Part shown: one piece after another, positions 35,701 to 38,116 of the stretch
Position numbering within the stretch: position 1 is the first letter of the stretch
Layout: each line of letters starts with the position of its first letter
DNA from: Prosthecobacter sp.
GTDB taxonomy: Bacteria; Verrucomicrobiota; Verrucomicrobiia; Verrucomicrobiales; Verrucomicrobiaceae
Reading direction: 5' to 3'
NCBI RefSeq assembly: GCF_014879935.1
Contig: NZ_JACSRD010000204.1
Location: 1 to 60,475, forward strand
Length of the DNA stretch: 60,475 nt
The notes under the pieces: generated by a model
What the model saw: only the letters and a program-made list of their open reading frames with translations
The model's database searches: none
What the model was told of the DNA's origin: nothing
Position numbers and translations under genes: made by a program

Positions 35701-38059
35701 GATCGATGGTGGTGTGGTAGGACTCAATTCCGCAAACTTCACCAGAAGCCTGGGCACTGGTGCGAATCAAGTTGACTGGACGAGCAGTGGGGGATTTGCG
35801 GCCTACACCATTGATCGCACGGTGAATCTCGGCAACAGCGGCGCGACGGTCACCTGGGGGGCTGGTGGCTTTGTCCCTGACAATACCTCGTTGATTCTGG
35901 GTGCGCAGGATGCCGACAAGACGGTCGTCTTTGTCAACGGAATCGACTTAGGGCGGAAATCGCGCATGTTTGAGGTCATCAGCGGAAACTCCAGCACCTA
36001 CGTTGACGCGCGAGTCAATGGTGTTCTGGAGGCTGAGGGCGGGCGTGTTGTAAAGGCGGGTAACGGGGTGTTGGAACTCAACGCCGTCAATACCTTCACC
36101 GGGGGAACATCCTTGGCAGAAGGGACGCTTGTGGCTGTGAATGATGGCTCTCTTGGAACGGGTCTGGTTGAGATCGGAACAACGACTGACACCAGGTCTC
36201 CAGATGCGGCGCTTAATCTCGTCTTCCAAGGGAGCGTCATGAGCAACGCCATGAAATACGGCAATGTCAATGGTGAGGGCATTTCTGTGTTCACCACAAG
36301 TGGGTTTGCGACCACCGTGACTGGGTCGATCGAAGTGGGTCGAGTTTCTGGAGGGAATATTCTCCTCGTGACACCTGATTCGAGCAGCACCGACTATCAA
36401 GGCGTGATCTCTGGAACAGGTGGCATCACTCTTCTTGGGGGTGGCACCGTGACGCTTTCGGGCGCGAATACTTATGGATCACACACTGGCACCACGGGTT
36501 CTGCTGCAACGGGCGGAACGATCATTCGCAATGGCACTCTGGTTGTCTCGAACCCAGGATCCTTGGGAGTTGGTTCAACACTGGAGCTTGGCGATGCGAC
36601 CACTGTTGTTGCGAATGTCGACTACGCGACGGCTGGCAGTTCCGTTCTCGGTATTGAGCGCACTGTTGATCCTGGCGCAGGAAATATTGGGGCTTATGGA
36701 GGCGCATTCGACCCAAATGGAGGTGGATTGATTGTTGCTGAAACTAGAAATGCGGGTCCTGGTGCCTTTTACAGTGTGAGCAGGGTTATCGATGGCACCA
36801 CATTTGGTTCCGCAGATATCGGCAAAACGATCTTGGTGAAGGATGAGATCGACAACCCCGAACGCAACGGCATCTACTCCATCATCGCCATCAATGACGA
36901 CCTCACCATGAACCTCGTCCGCGTGACGGAGTTCAGCACAGCTTCCAACATGCGTTATGGAACCCAGGTGACTGTGAGCAACGGGACTTACGCAGGCCAG
37001 ACTTATTTTATGGCGGCCCCTGATGTTGGAGTTGTGAATGGCGTGGACACGGCCCCTGTTCACTGGGTCAGAGATGAGTCAAATCCCGATGTGAGACTTC
37101 AGATCGACAATGCCGCACTCACAACGGTGTCGCAGAATATCGATGTCAATGCCAACGGCTTTGGCAGCACCATCATTGCATCTGCCAATCCGGTGACCTT
37201 TACGGGTTCTGTCACATTGCAAGACGTGCGCTCCGGTGTCCAGGAGACCAAGACTGTCACAGTGGACTCCAGCACCACTACAGGCTTGGGCGTGGCGTTT
37301 AGCGGCGTGCTTCGTGAAGCTGATGGTGGCTCAACGGCCCAAGACGATATCCTTTCGCTGCTCAAGGTTGGAACGGGAGTCGTCACCATGACTGGAGCCA
37401 ATACTTATCACGGATCTACCACCATCTCGGCCGGGACACTCCTTGTCAATAACCTGACAGGGTCTGGTACAGGGTCTGGAGCTGTGTTGGTTAATTCTGG
37501 AGCCACTTTGGGCGGTACCGGAAGGCTGGCACCTTCCAATGGCAGTGACATCACCATTGCGACCGGTGCTAACCTGACTGTCGGAACCCCGGGAAGCAAT
37601 CTCGCCCAAACGTTGACTGTCAGCTTGGAAACTGGTAGCGATCTCATTCTGGGAGGCACTTTGCGCCTGGACCTGTTGCTGAATGAAAGCCTCACGACAT
37701 CCAGTGAAGCAGACCGTCTGGTTTTCAGCAAAACGGGCACTCCTGCAGTCAATTTGACGGGCTCAACCCTTGTTGTTTCAGCCATCAACGGCCTTGATCC
37801 GGCGTCATTCGGCGTGGGCGACACGTGGAAGTTGATCGACTGGGCTGGCATCGTCCCAACAAGCACTTTCTCGAACCTTACGGGCACCTACAGCTCCAAT
37901 TTCACGGACCTGCCTGATCTGGGATTGGGCAAGTTCTGGGATATCAGCCAACTTTACACGGCTGGCACGATCATTGTTGCTGTTCCAGAGCCGAGTCGTC
38001 TGCTTCTCCTTGCCTTTGGGGCCTTCGCATTGGGGTGGCGCCGTCGCCGTCGCTGCTAA
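5798..38059 (+). CDS. Giant autotransporter-associated beta-strand repeat protein with PA14 domain and PEP-CTERM signal
   Basis: A single uninterrupted frame encodes 10,753 residues (about 1 MDa). The N-terminus is a signal peptide (MKTLRRNRLFLGWCMTLLVA... ending LRA). A PA14-like domain lies near residues 305-390 (SVDDGARIYIDGVLVVNNDGG). The bulk consists of several dozen autotransporter-associated beta-strand repeats of the form KxGxGTLxLSGxNTYSGGTTVNxGTL, interleaved with about 25 SGxGIPxGT modules and five 'IGGWA' segments. Near residues 10,310-10,425 there is a module resembling phage tail-fibre filler domains. The C-terminus is a PEP-CTERM sorting signal (Pro10730-Glu-Pro, hydrophobic stretch, RRRRR). 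There is no type V beta-barrel. Expected fate: Sec export, exosortase processing and surface display as a very long parallel beta-helix fibre or adhesin. It lies directly upstream of the cassette genes and shares a promoter element with gene A. Ser/Thr/Asn/Gly-rich composition is as expected for such fibres. The biological role is unknown. Confidence 0.93.
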   Translation: MKTLRRNRLFLGWCMTLLVATLQIATPLRAATFYWAPDIGFGPDPQEGGDWNTTGTNWWTSTSYNVPMSTTWTSPGNHTAVFGSFGSGPTLVNLPDSVTVGALVFDAAGVNLQTFSEFNTLTFAGASPTITIKGDSFAFDTEVAINAPLAGTNGISVQFDDTSSFAGPGYAVLKLGSLGAGFASTLEGGITVGERVKLAVEVASSDLSSNKNPLGTNQITLQAGSVFDIRGLSSTPDGLSGRVFDTSGTGDSSRVDFSGIATGASLPAGAFSAGLPNDPTHVVASLNGNAAATSIQYVLNGATSTASSYGVQWLGKVSIGTAGAYTFFASVDDGARIYIDGVLVVNNDGGKGATDLSSSPVFLSSGMHDIRIDYVQGSGGGNINLGYAGPDTDEGNGQIRKVIPTSSLSQAEVNTAAGSSNALQLNNAVHITGDAQINLTNTEFTSAQLGRLLLNTGTTLSVGAYDLVGAQIVGNGAGFGKTLRFGGTAGQPTIFGTPGSGSAGTVTISSDVNVAFDGAVSDEGRAMTIQKTGAGWMYFNNTTSLNNLNAGTSIEMVGVNESTAAQFLYFEPNDFEIQQSGIVMTGDTTNLAVGMTVSGSGIKQGSVVTKIIDGTTFMVSGNASAANAFEQVNSATLTFSKTPTLVLTGSTATGAFNPIGSAQIVLNGGNLVLDSKGATSSGGGPVFANQVTVNENAVIQSVANASTLTLGDSLHGIAIASGKTLVLDAIAGGRPNTDPGANLVIAGGITGDNTTTLIIRSTQKNAGTTITAVNALADGVTQQIGFASQSGTVTLAGDNAGFNGTLSFEPGSNLRLEGVGSLSGKTFVMAGGTLQMLDDGDGSGGTQNFNFNHAITVTGNATLAVGRTASSQAPYYIQAANKRMQIASLASGRQILAIANNNGYGLQVTGGTALSGATTFTVNTATNSNVLPGLELAGQVTGATSILKNGNGTLLLSNGSNSFGGAVNFSALAANIAGNGTLTVESVSNLVAGQRVSATSLNAGTVVNSINVQNFAASVGNGGTVLTLGVDLNNVFVVNMPVSGTGIPGGATVTAVNNNVTTPTTGSAIFSPNLVTVSDTSSFRVGMAVSGNGIPAGTYVAEVVDGVTLRLSQNITVDNPTLVRRQVTLSAPVTVDDPTLVLSQLVLNQAVASSGTTATTSANSMINVSQGVLAFTSDGALGNSTNQILSNTNSATAGLRADGTFGTSRTFIMNQGNNSLEVTDGNTLTMNAAFTFTSSTYNLQKNNLGTLLLTQSQGSWGGNMTVGQGVLRISNGSALGSGGSFNLSSGVASGATLIANVAAALELAGGITVSEALVFQPGNNNTSNGISGGGALRSVSGVNDWTGTITFSGASGTDSQMRAATIGVDSGSTLNISGVITGRVGTSGSNRGAWFGLVGAGNGTITTPMAYTGDLASGAYSLVKAGTGTWTLTSANAFPGQSIYVHQGNLKLSGNGTIGVPGTNGGAGIVYIMPSGTLTLDNASAANANNRFSNRALTLYGGRLDITGNSAANTTETTTGALTFNPGQAVITLTANASRQLDITTGPVTRNSGSTVLIRGSNLGSAAGNGVATIQATGGGYAFIGQAGAAGSTNKAILPYAIVDPSATGLGTSFATADTANGLLRPLNPATEMVTTLSNNLGGVATPLNVSLSGVGSVSNALTLNTITVNSLTLKSGGGTSAQSAQSLILDSGGVLAFSGNVGINGGRLSTLSNRQFIFHTLGDLNVTATMHGASGGLAKAGAGTMTLSTPQFYSGVTVVNEGTLKLAGGSNTLFYNNDFILQGGMLDLNGTAQVLSRLRIDGAFAQNANLVPGAGGGTVINSSGTEATLGLVNAGVNFSGSISGDIALVRSTAADSFTDWNIYSANNFTGKTILNGGRTQLLGEATFENTSSLEISHATLLITNNNAVSILDQQVDNRINDTAPILMRGGMLQYRARNGFEGTEVFGALTLAEGNSIIDVAEPGTGINSSTAIFVGLNRQAGSHATLRFFNVDGAQGSLARVFTSNLNGVPTTNVGDGLTNHLIGGWAVFEREFASYTPGTGVGALNGVGYAGYSPNLLTGRATVLSSSTSTNTAQVSTVPAGLVVGSAFLGSTVTSINGTTVTLAGNANADISAPTSLFFNNGSDSENMRITFPGVASVGAVGENLLTIASTAGLTVGDSVLGTGIPANAKVASIISDTQFTITQTLGTANPTLTLPQTMALTGDRTINSLAMVVSGNSTLDLGGFTLNLTSGGLIASQGFSTTNTQVTVVNSSTSSNVITLASVPQNFVVGSTVLGRTVTAINGLEATLDGNANATSSSPTGRDYVSALYMPITIQNGNLTAGGTPNAAADLYLHAIGYVNGNTNVQNRDVFVGANIVDNGAGAVTLVINGTEGRGSFAGISDFRTNELVLSGNNTYSGGTFVNSGFVVLNSPGQAFGTGNVTITGGASTNGATFQERTTTVVLGASNQIASTATLTMLGGSALELNGFNQTLGNLVFDNTGGNTPILHVGPGKLTLGTVPLNGNITATSSSLGGVSLISTGSMYSRVVTGSSTVTVGSTAGLAVGTAVTGSGIAAGTVITAINDGTTITLSAPATANGNNLLSFGGLGAIDLGGSTRTFNVSAVTANGVNIAPLQPTLNITGVMIGAAGINKTGDGLLQLGGASTYSGGLNVQAGGIVFGGSSSFNNGTLGGVSAGPAGTGVLTLAANTRLLSSGNFVVGNDAIAAGNLSFDSTVAAGTNLTLSGTVTLPGTLTIDVVNPGMTAALGTVTKQGGPGAISITKTGLGTLALGALDSGNTVAVNLNAGNIALLHDGNGTGAMETIATGITLNPSGAVNLTIGRLGSTYAPLFTTASNKTLQMAAFALNGPLAITNNHGHGLELTGPATLGSNQIISVSTATTSNAVQGLTFSGPLGGSSSITKMGNGTLALNGTNTFTGNIDIQGGVLAVDSDAALGNAANQVILNVNAATGVGLRATGTFATSRTIQLNRASNAIEVVAGEVLTLNSSFVLGAVNNALRKNDNGTLVMAAANSSWTGGLTIGAGVVRITNASALGTTAGNTVVSGTGAALQLGAVTTAEPVTLNGAGINGAGALQAFSGSSTVSGTVTLGSATTIGADAGTTLNLTGTLSSGQALTFTGAGAINKTTTGFGAVASITKQGSGTFTLGVNSTSFTGALVVNEGVFAMNAGATIGGTSTISVQGPSGALNWLGGLDHTTSARPLTLTGGTFNISGGTGSSENLGILTLNRSRTNIIDFSPGGTTNTLTFASLTLNGDASIIFSGSNIGNASSRIVFTTAPGLTNNLLQRATFNGTDFVSYNHNGTASNTNGIQAFTGYNTSNSIDSLAATTNATMNITATPVFAGTTNRTANAIKINGTGINIGNGITTQGATLTLTAGAVLNVGGNNTISVPRLALGAEGYMAVASSTTLTVNSLLSGASGFVKDLPGTLILNAPGNRAGLANISGQILTGNFAINAGTVKLGGGNNTLTPNQFMLIAPGATLDLNGTTQFVLGTRGDGGALAGNAGTITSSGGAASIILGNEGTTISWGGKITGNVAFLKSSSGLINFLADSDHTGPTVFTGGNNYLVDGGRLSQTSSIAVNYALFRLDDSLNYVTSDRVNINADITLRGGSLVYQGRLQSDVSQSVGHVSLNEGYNMIQTAMSFFSTTSGGTTTLNSPASIASTTLNLASLSRSAGSTATVRFPDNRQDLVGLTAAIRIATLNGVDTTTGTVGAGLTNNLIGPWAVVDREFASYVPDVGVGRLNQTGFAGYSANSLTGLGSSAPQATDNIRATGNVGPLFNNTTVNTFALVNPGAAQTTVNLGGFQLTLQGGGLLLAHSGDNRNITVTNGAITSGVVNSASDLYVHALPYGGVNRTAIIDASIVNNGTGPVRLVFSGSDGAANLTLNGTNTYSGGTVVNGGVLIIGATGNVGAGNITINGGFNSGSGILVQRAGGVIDISKTGSITNGNTMVTGIDTSNLVVGQVVRGDGVVDGTTITAIGANSITLSHAAALDNASASLFVANTVTVNGTGLLVLAGEQNLHGIVLNGTGGGTTPPTVSSGEGLLTIGTGGIVANPYNPASAPLIVGRIDLGSTANSITVNTYDFNGVTNFAPTTPGFILGGLLGSSGGFTKNGNGVLQINQSIFTGAVNVAAGTILSGAANSGSRFSTLTLQSGTFLNLNGQNTNWGALAGSGTVFNSVANAPTLTVGFNNDDTTFSGLISRFNDATPNAVNIIKTGAGVMTITGAQNALSGSSGVLTIAGGGVTYSGGTGKALLANHTVLEGGVLTLDNSGAAVNNRLASPLTGLPSSTLNMSGGLLTILPNNGASVTETITALTVGAGAGEMVLDADPATGITLTMTTLNGIQTGGTLWIRGDFNAAGANTINGFSRVAVTTNFNTVSGQGNGANGTTTMTIRPDMIGSAIDGSGLSFITRDSATTLLRPLASNEVSTSLINGSTTNISLNTNATMTASQSINSLMLNSGGGISNANVAAFGKFTTGAGILTETIRTGGVIAFEGNAGLNLPALNSSSGFFVFHTIGDATTLAVNGHLGNANGSGLWKSGTGALSLNARAFYTGQTTVNEGKLILNGGDNTIVVTPTATLGSFQNLAMNGGTLDLSGFNQMVGTMFTTNPLALGGTVTNSSVTSVVLRAVSPGNATNIFAGVLAGNLAFEHSSTLVNNVAGTLVLSNASTHTGTTVVRGGTLVLRDNGAFTATSAVNVNFATLDWDNTGLNPLGSDNPARLVAATPVSLQGGSLIIRGGGSADTVVTLDSLSILRGDSIVSLLPTVNAGSAVQLTIGNLQRDVANHGVVNFTTNVGMGGSGNNNNARALVSSVNGAGFSASQLVNGLIGGWAVVNGNSFATYLDGVGIGELGSTVGGNVFAGGNVFPGYNGTDLTAAATQITWNINDSSNRTLSLSKTINSLRMAPTAAQTITLGNNSILTLGVGILTNSAQAMAITASNAGSALTAAAGELVVFTNQGTTTFNTKITGAISVIKSGAGALTLNPGQVAGVSNDYTGGTYVNGGTLNLSSAANTIAIPGDLTISNATVTFANANKFNATTSQIAATSNVTLNGGATLNFFNYTGATTTTLNSLTFNNDGGTTQAGVRFNTPTALHTLVLSGASAITVVNNNLGTTPIIAPAATATNSALQFSNAAPVIHVSGVSPTGFIIQAPIVTGGGTITKTGNGSLVLSGANTFNNGFNLNEGALIVGTGTTATTAGTTAIANGAPGLGVLSIGQGTTVMAAGYTVISSTTTGGSAAVTMTSPNGRLLTVGQPVNGTNVPGAFVLSGITDTGYTLSANAGGTGAATNNLNYTTWLANNINVNGDFTFGGTNFSHSLFLTGTVNLGTGGVRTINVDSPYVTTYLNGVISGSGGGLGKSGLGTLIIYNTGNSYAGATTINNGVLRLGANEVIPNGSALTVAQGGVLDLAGRSETVGSVAGAGLITNSTTSVKSTLTVGGDNSSTVFSGVITAANVSGLDLVKNGSGILTLSGVNNYSGTTTINGVDLGGGVWSGGISVSSLGNGGTSSGIGAAASDSGNIVLNGGTLRYTGVTATTNRSLTIGANGAILDASGSGALSFTAASLSYSGTTARTITFTGSSAAGLVNSFGSVIANNTGVTSVVKNGSNTWALGGANSYTGSTNVNAGTLVLSGGSLANTAVTAASGAVLSVTAAGSYTAGSVATAGQGATLTLNPGSTFNASNDAIGTFNLLQNASGPATGLSIGSGTGSGQVKMFFDINTGGSGGALPSDRIAVSRGVAFTGAGAEFTINPLTSVTTSIQQTVNITMAAGTVNGSATDVSSFYVGMPIVSSANSSIVGRTVASVDYVANTFTLNGSGSGVTGGTSSTTFDGGIFNLITGSSITGVSGSTATLDSNGLVFDPDNDPLTANLGYKLTLAANATNTALQLIVATATVSNRYWDGSVSSFWNVNDNWSSAATGSPTGAVPDVVDNVFLTANSAGNLSTNLGANFQIGSLTFTGTGTSATGSVSINGTERLSVGAGGITVQAGSGVHTIGSGVSLRLTANQTWNIANAVTNGLNVDALVSDIGAGMSITKSGVGTLKLNNTANTYRGATRITAGVLEAVRLAGGVTASSIGAATADATNLVITNNASLRYTGSGDITNRLFSIGTGGGTIDADGTGALVFNGIGAMRFDGVTTARTLTLRGDSTADNTMMVAVGNNTGATSVTKADGGTWILSPGNGLASVNGIINGTTTVVADASGLVVNQLLTGEGIKPGSYVVSIAGDGLSFTMNQTSEAMAPADTALLNLPGHSLTVGATTDFQGNPDPNGEYTVTVVAGDNVTIFKPAESSRNIAFDAAAGNGYTGATTITGGVLSITDIKNGGIASAIGASTNAAANLVINGGTLRYTGEGSSTNRQFNLGTTGAIDASGTGALVFSNSAGSMGFTSTAARTLTLTGTSDSSLINTMSLLIANSGTSPNLTSLTKAGSNTWALTRLNTYTGPTTITGGVLQVANLANIGANSNIGAGISTNNTTNAASLVLNGGTLRYTGANVTSNRLFTLGVGGGTIEVTGTGTLTLNNSGSMAFTGSGVRALTLAGTQTGNNTLATIVGDSGGATSLIKNGTGNWIITGVNTYSGTTTVNGGILQVGTSATHRTGSGGLVVNSGGSLAGTGIINGTSGTVGNNFLDGTNHVINSGALLTPGTNFGADRSTLTFNGNLALNDGSSSIFQINQSTLNGGSGLLSALATGTYDTTGGYRELNVAAWDAAAVTAGRHDYLQVNGMLTLGQHTFTVLDINNYLTQATASGKAQSGDIFNLGKWLDLSALSTFDVGENYRTGGSGGGNLILPTLGGGLVYDVSQFSQYGIILTITKPGVIPVLMNSFNTDRNASWNLAANWRPSSIPNSIGAIVSMTNNVSAFTSATGGAHATITLDGNKKVGILTIGDQNNTHHFEIVRGAGTGSLFFNNGDYGRALLSKVQSNSTTVAVDMISAPVVLESNLRVNVNSGGATARMDISGVISQVTGSSLGIDFMGGGRVTLSGQTANSYTGLTTVFNRGFGDAGNPQLVLAKTTSVISTTPIGTSQQVSNATTSANSTTVTLTSGNTNNFYVGMPISGNANIPPGAVVTQINSTTQFVISVAASTAGTSVSTTFDTRRTVNVTSSTGMYAGMVINGHPSIPDGTVIQAVKNQTQIVISADATGNAASNATYGSYVANGAILGDLKIGNVSMGGTGSAVVQLGASEQIADTSLIRFDAGFGGNSTGNNGNNTYFKLMGFTETVRGLSDFTASAVVENLEGENQSANGTLILNSSGTNYYNGFLRDRANNTGTGVLSLVIGGDGTQVLALGNISYSGSTLVNPGATLVLESATSFGNGVGSAANTAIGSRTIGNNGTLGFRINNGGTWNFNRIVSGSGGMFRDGGNGTLNLNFNGSAISTYVSGNTTVTVASTVGLTPGMSVAGTGIPAGSAIKQILSDTTFELSAAPTADGTNTGLTYGAGTIATSTFNTSGTTVTVGSTGNLKVGLSVAGDGIPAGAYIEQILSGTTYRLSATPTGNKTNVSLVYGSSQIGGGFSVVNGGATNFNSTTVVSSGFSVLGIENLTTVNWGSPVYVVSGGLRLQGTGDNITNGAILNVNSASTVAGTIDVLAADLRLANGGSIAGATTVTIAGSGSTAGGNAATQQGLNITNTVDANNGNRLNDSAAIVLNAGRMTLVGNGTGGAGTFSETVGQLSLAGGSNLVYSLDNNAASNTMTFASFGTRAAGSMVVFDTVTGSTTTGTIAFSSSPTLVNNIIGGWAVRNTVNSNVVEREWATMSGGLVVPLPDSSYSITSSTTSSDSWVSSQNVKVTGFNQVLTSSRTIHSLNLQDTGGRTITLNPVTSGAERSLTINSGGIISALNTHTIAGGKLIAGTHAGSLNPYELVVYTPSNTLNITSVIADTTTRLTGTSSGTEVVTGLSNTAGLIVGMRVVSPGGFQGAATIVSIDSASQITLDQAVIAGTGLAFDFIQQSTKLVKAGAATLVLNPTLSIGTNGLLNPNSFDVTLASGSFNTGVVVGAAVTGSGIAPGTTVVALIGNNGVRLSQQPNAAVSSTLAFTLPNNYTGRTYINEGVLQIARESDLGLNPGTFVSDQLTVNGGILRASTDLVFNDSNRGITIGVADGLFRVADNRTLTLGSVNTITGTDGRLIFAADGSSRGVLVIAGNNNLTGGLETSGDQPATTGTLSSTFLNGSTLVTVSNTAGLEVGATVSGEGIAEGSTVASIIDGTSFTLSTAAVGNGTNEGLVYSGFNTMKLTGNNTIGFIRLLGSNIALLGNNTLTSNILIANGTLRLGGDNEFGGTLTVNSGSARFESNTGLRSDSGYSMRNNGTIDLNGFSTTVASVTGSGTITNNAAFGTVSVLTVNSSDSFTYDGVLSNGDNTGGMLALTKSGNGILTLASVNSSYSGPTVINGGGIRVAQLGFGGNVSSLGAASNAAANLVLNGGSLRFFENTSSFTDRSFTLGTGDSAGAIIADGSVIGAVLTFGFNGLSPAVEFIGSGSRTLTLGGANRGNNLFNLALGDGEGGYTSLNKIGNGTWVLGTASSYKGETLVTAGILAATVDGAFGAAGGAGVIVAGGTDGIVSLGTRNATVDLRNVAYNTVQTMYLSGGTLATTTGTSSWAGPVFATANSIISVQQGASLEIKGTFGGAAAINQLGEGTLILSGQADPTTRNSLTSAVVPNHTVQAGTLKLDYSTNNQSKLSDTGALVLGGGRLGGILELASSLDANNHVEIVSGVSLGAGANKIIRTSGLNKLRMNGISRSTGATLDFSANDIASTDTNNTNGIIGGWATVAGSTWAVKSTFNEAGADTGSSTGADLLIRGLTAYTNTGALPGPLSNDWAVNANMDVIGNSIQDTRTANTIRFNNTPSVSGNSLYNVTLTGANVIQASGMLVTANMGAHSAYLGGTGSLSGGAGSNADLLIIQNNTGSGVLDIGVTIANLAPTGRNGTVTSGTNTITGVSLVGLAPGVVVTGSGVNATINTITVTDAVNQIGTLTMSANSSAGSGTLTALSFNPVVNGLDKTGLGNLMLSGMNTYTGVTTLNAGTTTIKTFAVQGFAANQQLISFAPSLGRSLNVDTTGLTIGQSVTGAELPAGVTITAISAITPAGVSTVTLSNGALVTVDGASLTFGSNITGRTGAISATTTNGSATVTVPSGTAGLSIGQVVSGTGIPTGSTVTILSIVNGTQITIGVSGTPINANQSVTSNLTFGDPALFSGTRAANTQSGAVIVVGSTLGMTVGQGISGNGIPSGSTILRILDGSRIEISNPVTATGQNNLTYALVSGSIGATLLSTTSSGSTTVNIPSGNSNKLSVGQAVSGPGIPEGAVVTAILSDTQIEISVPAIYSGANNLVFAGTASGLGASGNATGNLVFNGGILQHNGTNASTDRGFTINQPAILDIGNAFTVLTWGGNYATPATEEFYTITKRGEGTLDMRGTAFGGYGLEGMTVEDGTLRLSPAFNDQYVRNDVGGLILAGGVLELQSVTGRTTTQNMIGTLQVLEGASVVRVIGSIADNTFSFLNLQDVNNPSAVTMEKAGTVLFDVQGGSANARVALAGRALIDVGVIIPRFTFTFRDPLNPGVNDFGFVDPSTSLITGSDIKGAHDFISDIASWNAVNNVHDGALLEESFVGATIANAAVNTILFFNSDFSTAGDTVASNTLVTRVPGVDRLQIGQLVRGSGVPTGAVITAVDTNAATINLSKAPTVTDNTAPTLYAFDNAFLTGNIVQGSNMVTNVTDSRLRAGQVVTGNGIPDAIVATSGTTTGSNSVTLAAPNPNLTVGMPVVGVGIPSGTVISAISGTTITLSASASVTDPSATLTYGGARIVFVDTFNNTIYLSENATATASNVTLYSEYLAEVPAAMNSSVVTVTDLLTLNGGAILQTTHVGNHRNSIVGGMLTTGLVNTDGVSADLIIHNWNPKAPLVISSSIVNNAALNRIVNLVQTGDGTTALSGSNSYTGATYVQGGVLRLDSIGALPSNSHLRIDGGVVGLNSANFTRSLGTGANQVDWTSSGGFAAYTIDRTVNLGNSGATVTWGAGGFVPDNTSLILGAQDADKTVVFVNGIDLGRKSRMFEVISGNSSTYVDARVNGVLEAEGGRVVKAGNGVLELNAVNTFTGGTSLAEGTLVAVNDGSLGTGLVEIGTTTDTRSPDAALNLVFQGSVMSNAMKYGNVNGEGISVFTTSGFATTVTGSIEVGRVSGGNILLVTPDSSSTDYQGVISGTGGITLLGGGTVTLSGANTYGSHTGTTGSAATGGTIIRNGTLVVSNPGSLGVGSTLELGDATTVVANVDYATAGSSVLGIERTVDPGAGNIGAYGGAFDPNGGGLIVAETRNAGPGAFYSVSRVIDGTTFGSADIGKTILVKDEIDNPERNGIYSIIAINDDLTMNLVRVTEFSTASNMRYGTQVTVSNGTYAGQTYFMAAPDVGVVNGVDTAPVHWVRDESNPDVRLQIDNAALTTVSQNIDVNANGFGSTIIASANPVTFTGSVTLQDVRSGVQETKTVTVDSSTTTGLGVAFSGVLREADGGSTAQDDILSLLKVGTGVVTMTGANTYHGSTTISAGTLLVNNLTGSGTGSGAVLVNSGATLGGTGRLAPSNGSDITIATGANLTVGTPGSNLAQTLTVSLETGSDLILGGTLRLDLLLNESLTTSSEADRLVFSKTGTPAVNLTGSTLVVSAINGLDPASFGVGDTWKLIDWAGIVPTSTFSNLTGTYSSNFTDLPDLGLGKFWDISQLYTAGTIIVAVPEPSRLLLLAFGAFALGWRRRRRC
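6710..6970 (+). other. PA14-like domain within the giant protein
   Basis: About residues 305-390 read SYGVQWLGKVSIGTAGAYTF, then SVDDGARIYIDGVLVV and SSGMHDIRIDYVQG. These are the lead strand, the SDDGxxLxIDG core and the GxHxIxIxY strand of PA14 domains, which are usually carbohydrate-binding modules. It is the only such domain seen in the protein and sits at its distal N-terminal end. Confidence 0.75.
10740..20450 (+). repeat. Three long super-repeats ending in a conserved 'LIGGWAV...FASY...GVG' segment
   Basis: Blocks at about 10740-11985, 15780-17090 and 19090-20450 share one order of elements: a GGxL...FHTxGD strand or its equivalent, a KxGxGTLxL beta repeat, a GGNNTL strand, a GxLDLNGxxQ strand, a GGSL segment, and the closing NxLIGxWAVxxxEFASYxxGVGxLxxxGxxGY. 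Shorter versions of the closing segment (NNIIGGWAV, NGIIGGWAT) occur near 29010 and 32100. The repeat unit of this part of the protein is thus roughly 400 residues, not only the short beta repeat. Confidence 0.65.
22370..25450 (+). repeat. Cluster of 'GGTLRYTG...TNR' modules in the giant protein
   Basis: Four modules of about 60 residues occur near 22385-22560, 24090-24265, 24845-25020 and 25265-25445. Each reads (N)GGTLRYTG..., TNRxFxLG, GxIDAxGTGALxF, SMxFT and RTLTLTG. Each follows an IGA(A/S)T-type segment and precedes a K-x-GS-TWAL beta repeat. A diverged fifth copy lies near 31075-31275. Confidence 0.65.
36737..37073 (+). other. Tail-fibre-like module near the C-terminus of the giant protein
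   Basis: The encoded segment contains VSRVIDGTTF, IGKTILVKDEIDNPERNGIYSI, LVRVTEFST and MRYGTQVTVSNGTYAGQTYF. This follows the layout of a module common in phage tail and fibre proteins (DGvxLxxGDRVLVKxQxxxxxNGIYxV...RxxD...GxxVxVxxGTxxG). It is unlike the flanking beta-strand repeats. The assignment is by pattern, not by profile. Confidence 0.5.
37982..38056 (+). other. PEP-CTERM sorting signal of the giant protein
   Basis: The last 25 residues (10,729-10,753) comprise VPEPSR, a short hydrophobic helix (LLLLAFGAFALGW) and RRRRR, ending in Cys. This is the tripartite PEP-CTERM signal recognised by exosortase/EpsH systems. No exosortase gene lies in the window. Confidence 0.85.
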
Positions 38060-38093
38060 TAGCGCTTGGTAGATTCTGCCGTTTTGATGGCGG

Positions 38094-38107
38094 TTTGTAA
38101 TTACAAA
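38094..38107. promoter_or_regulatory. Perfect 14-bp palindrome upstream of cassette gene A promoter
   Basis: TTTGTAATTACAAA is fully self-complementary. It lies 9 nt upstream of the -35-like TTGAGC in the 119-nt gap between the giant gene and cassette gene A. Its position suits a dimeric regulator site. No copy is seen upstream of the giant gene. Confidence 0.4.
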
Positions 38108-38116
38108 ATAAATACC

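Noticed and set aside
5798-38059. Classical type V autotransporter
   Set aside because: Beta-strand repeats are present but there is no C-terminal 12-strand barrel; the C-terminus is a PEP-CTERM signal.
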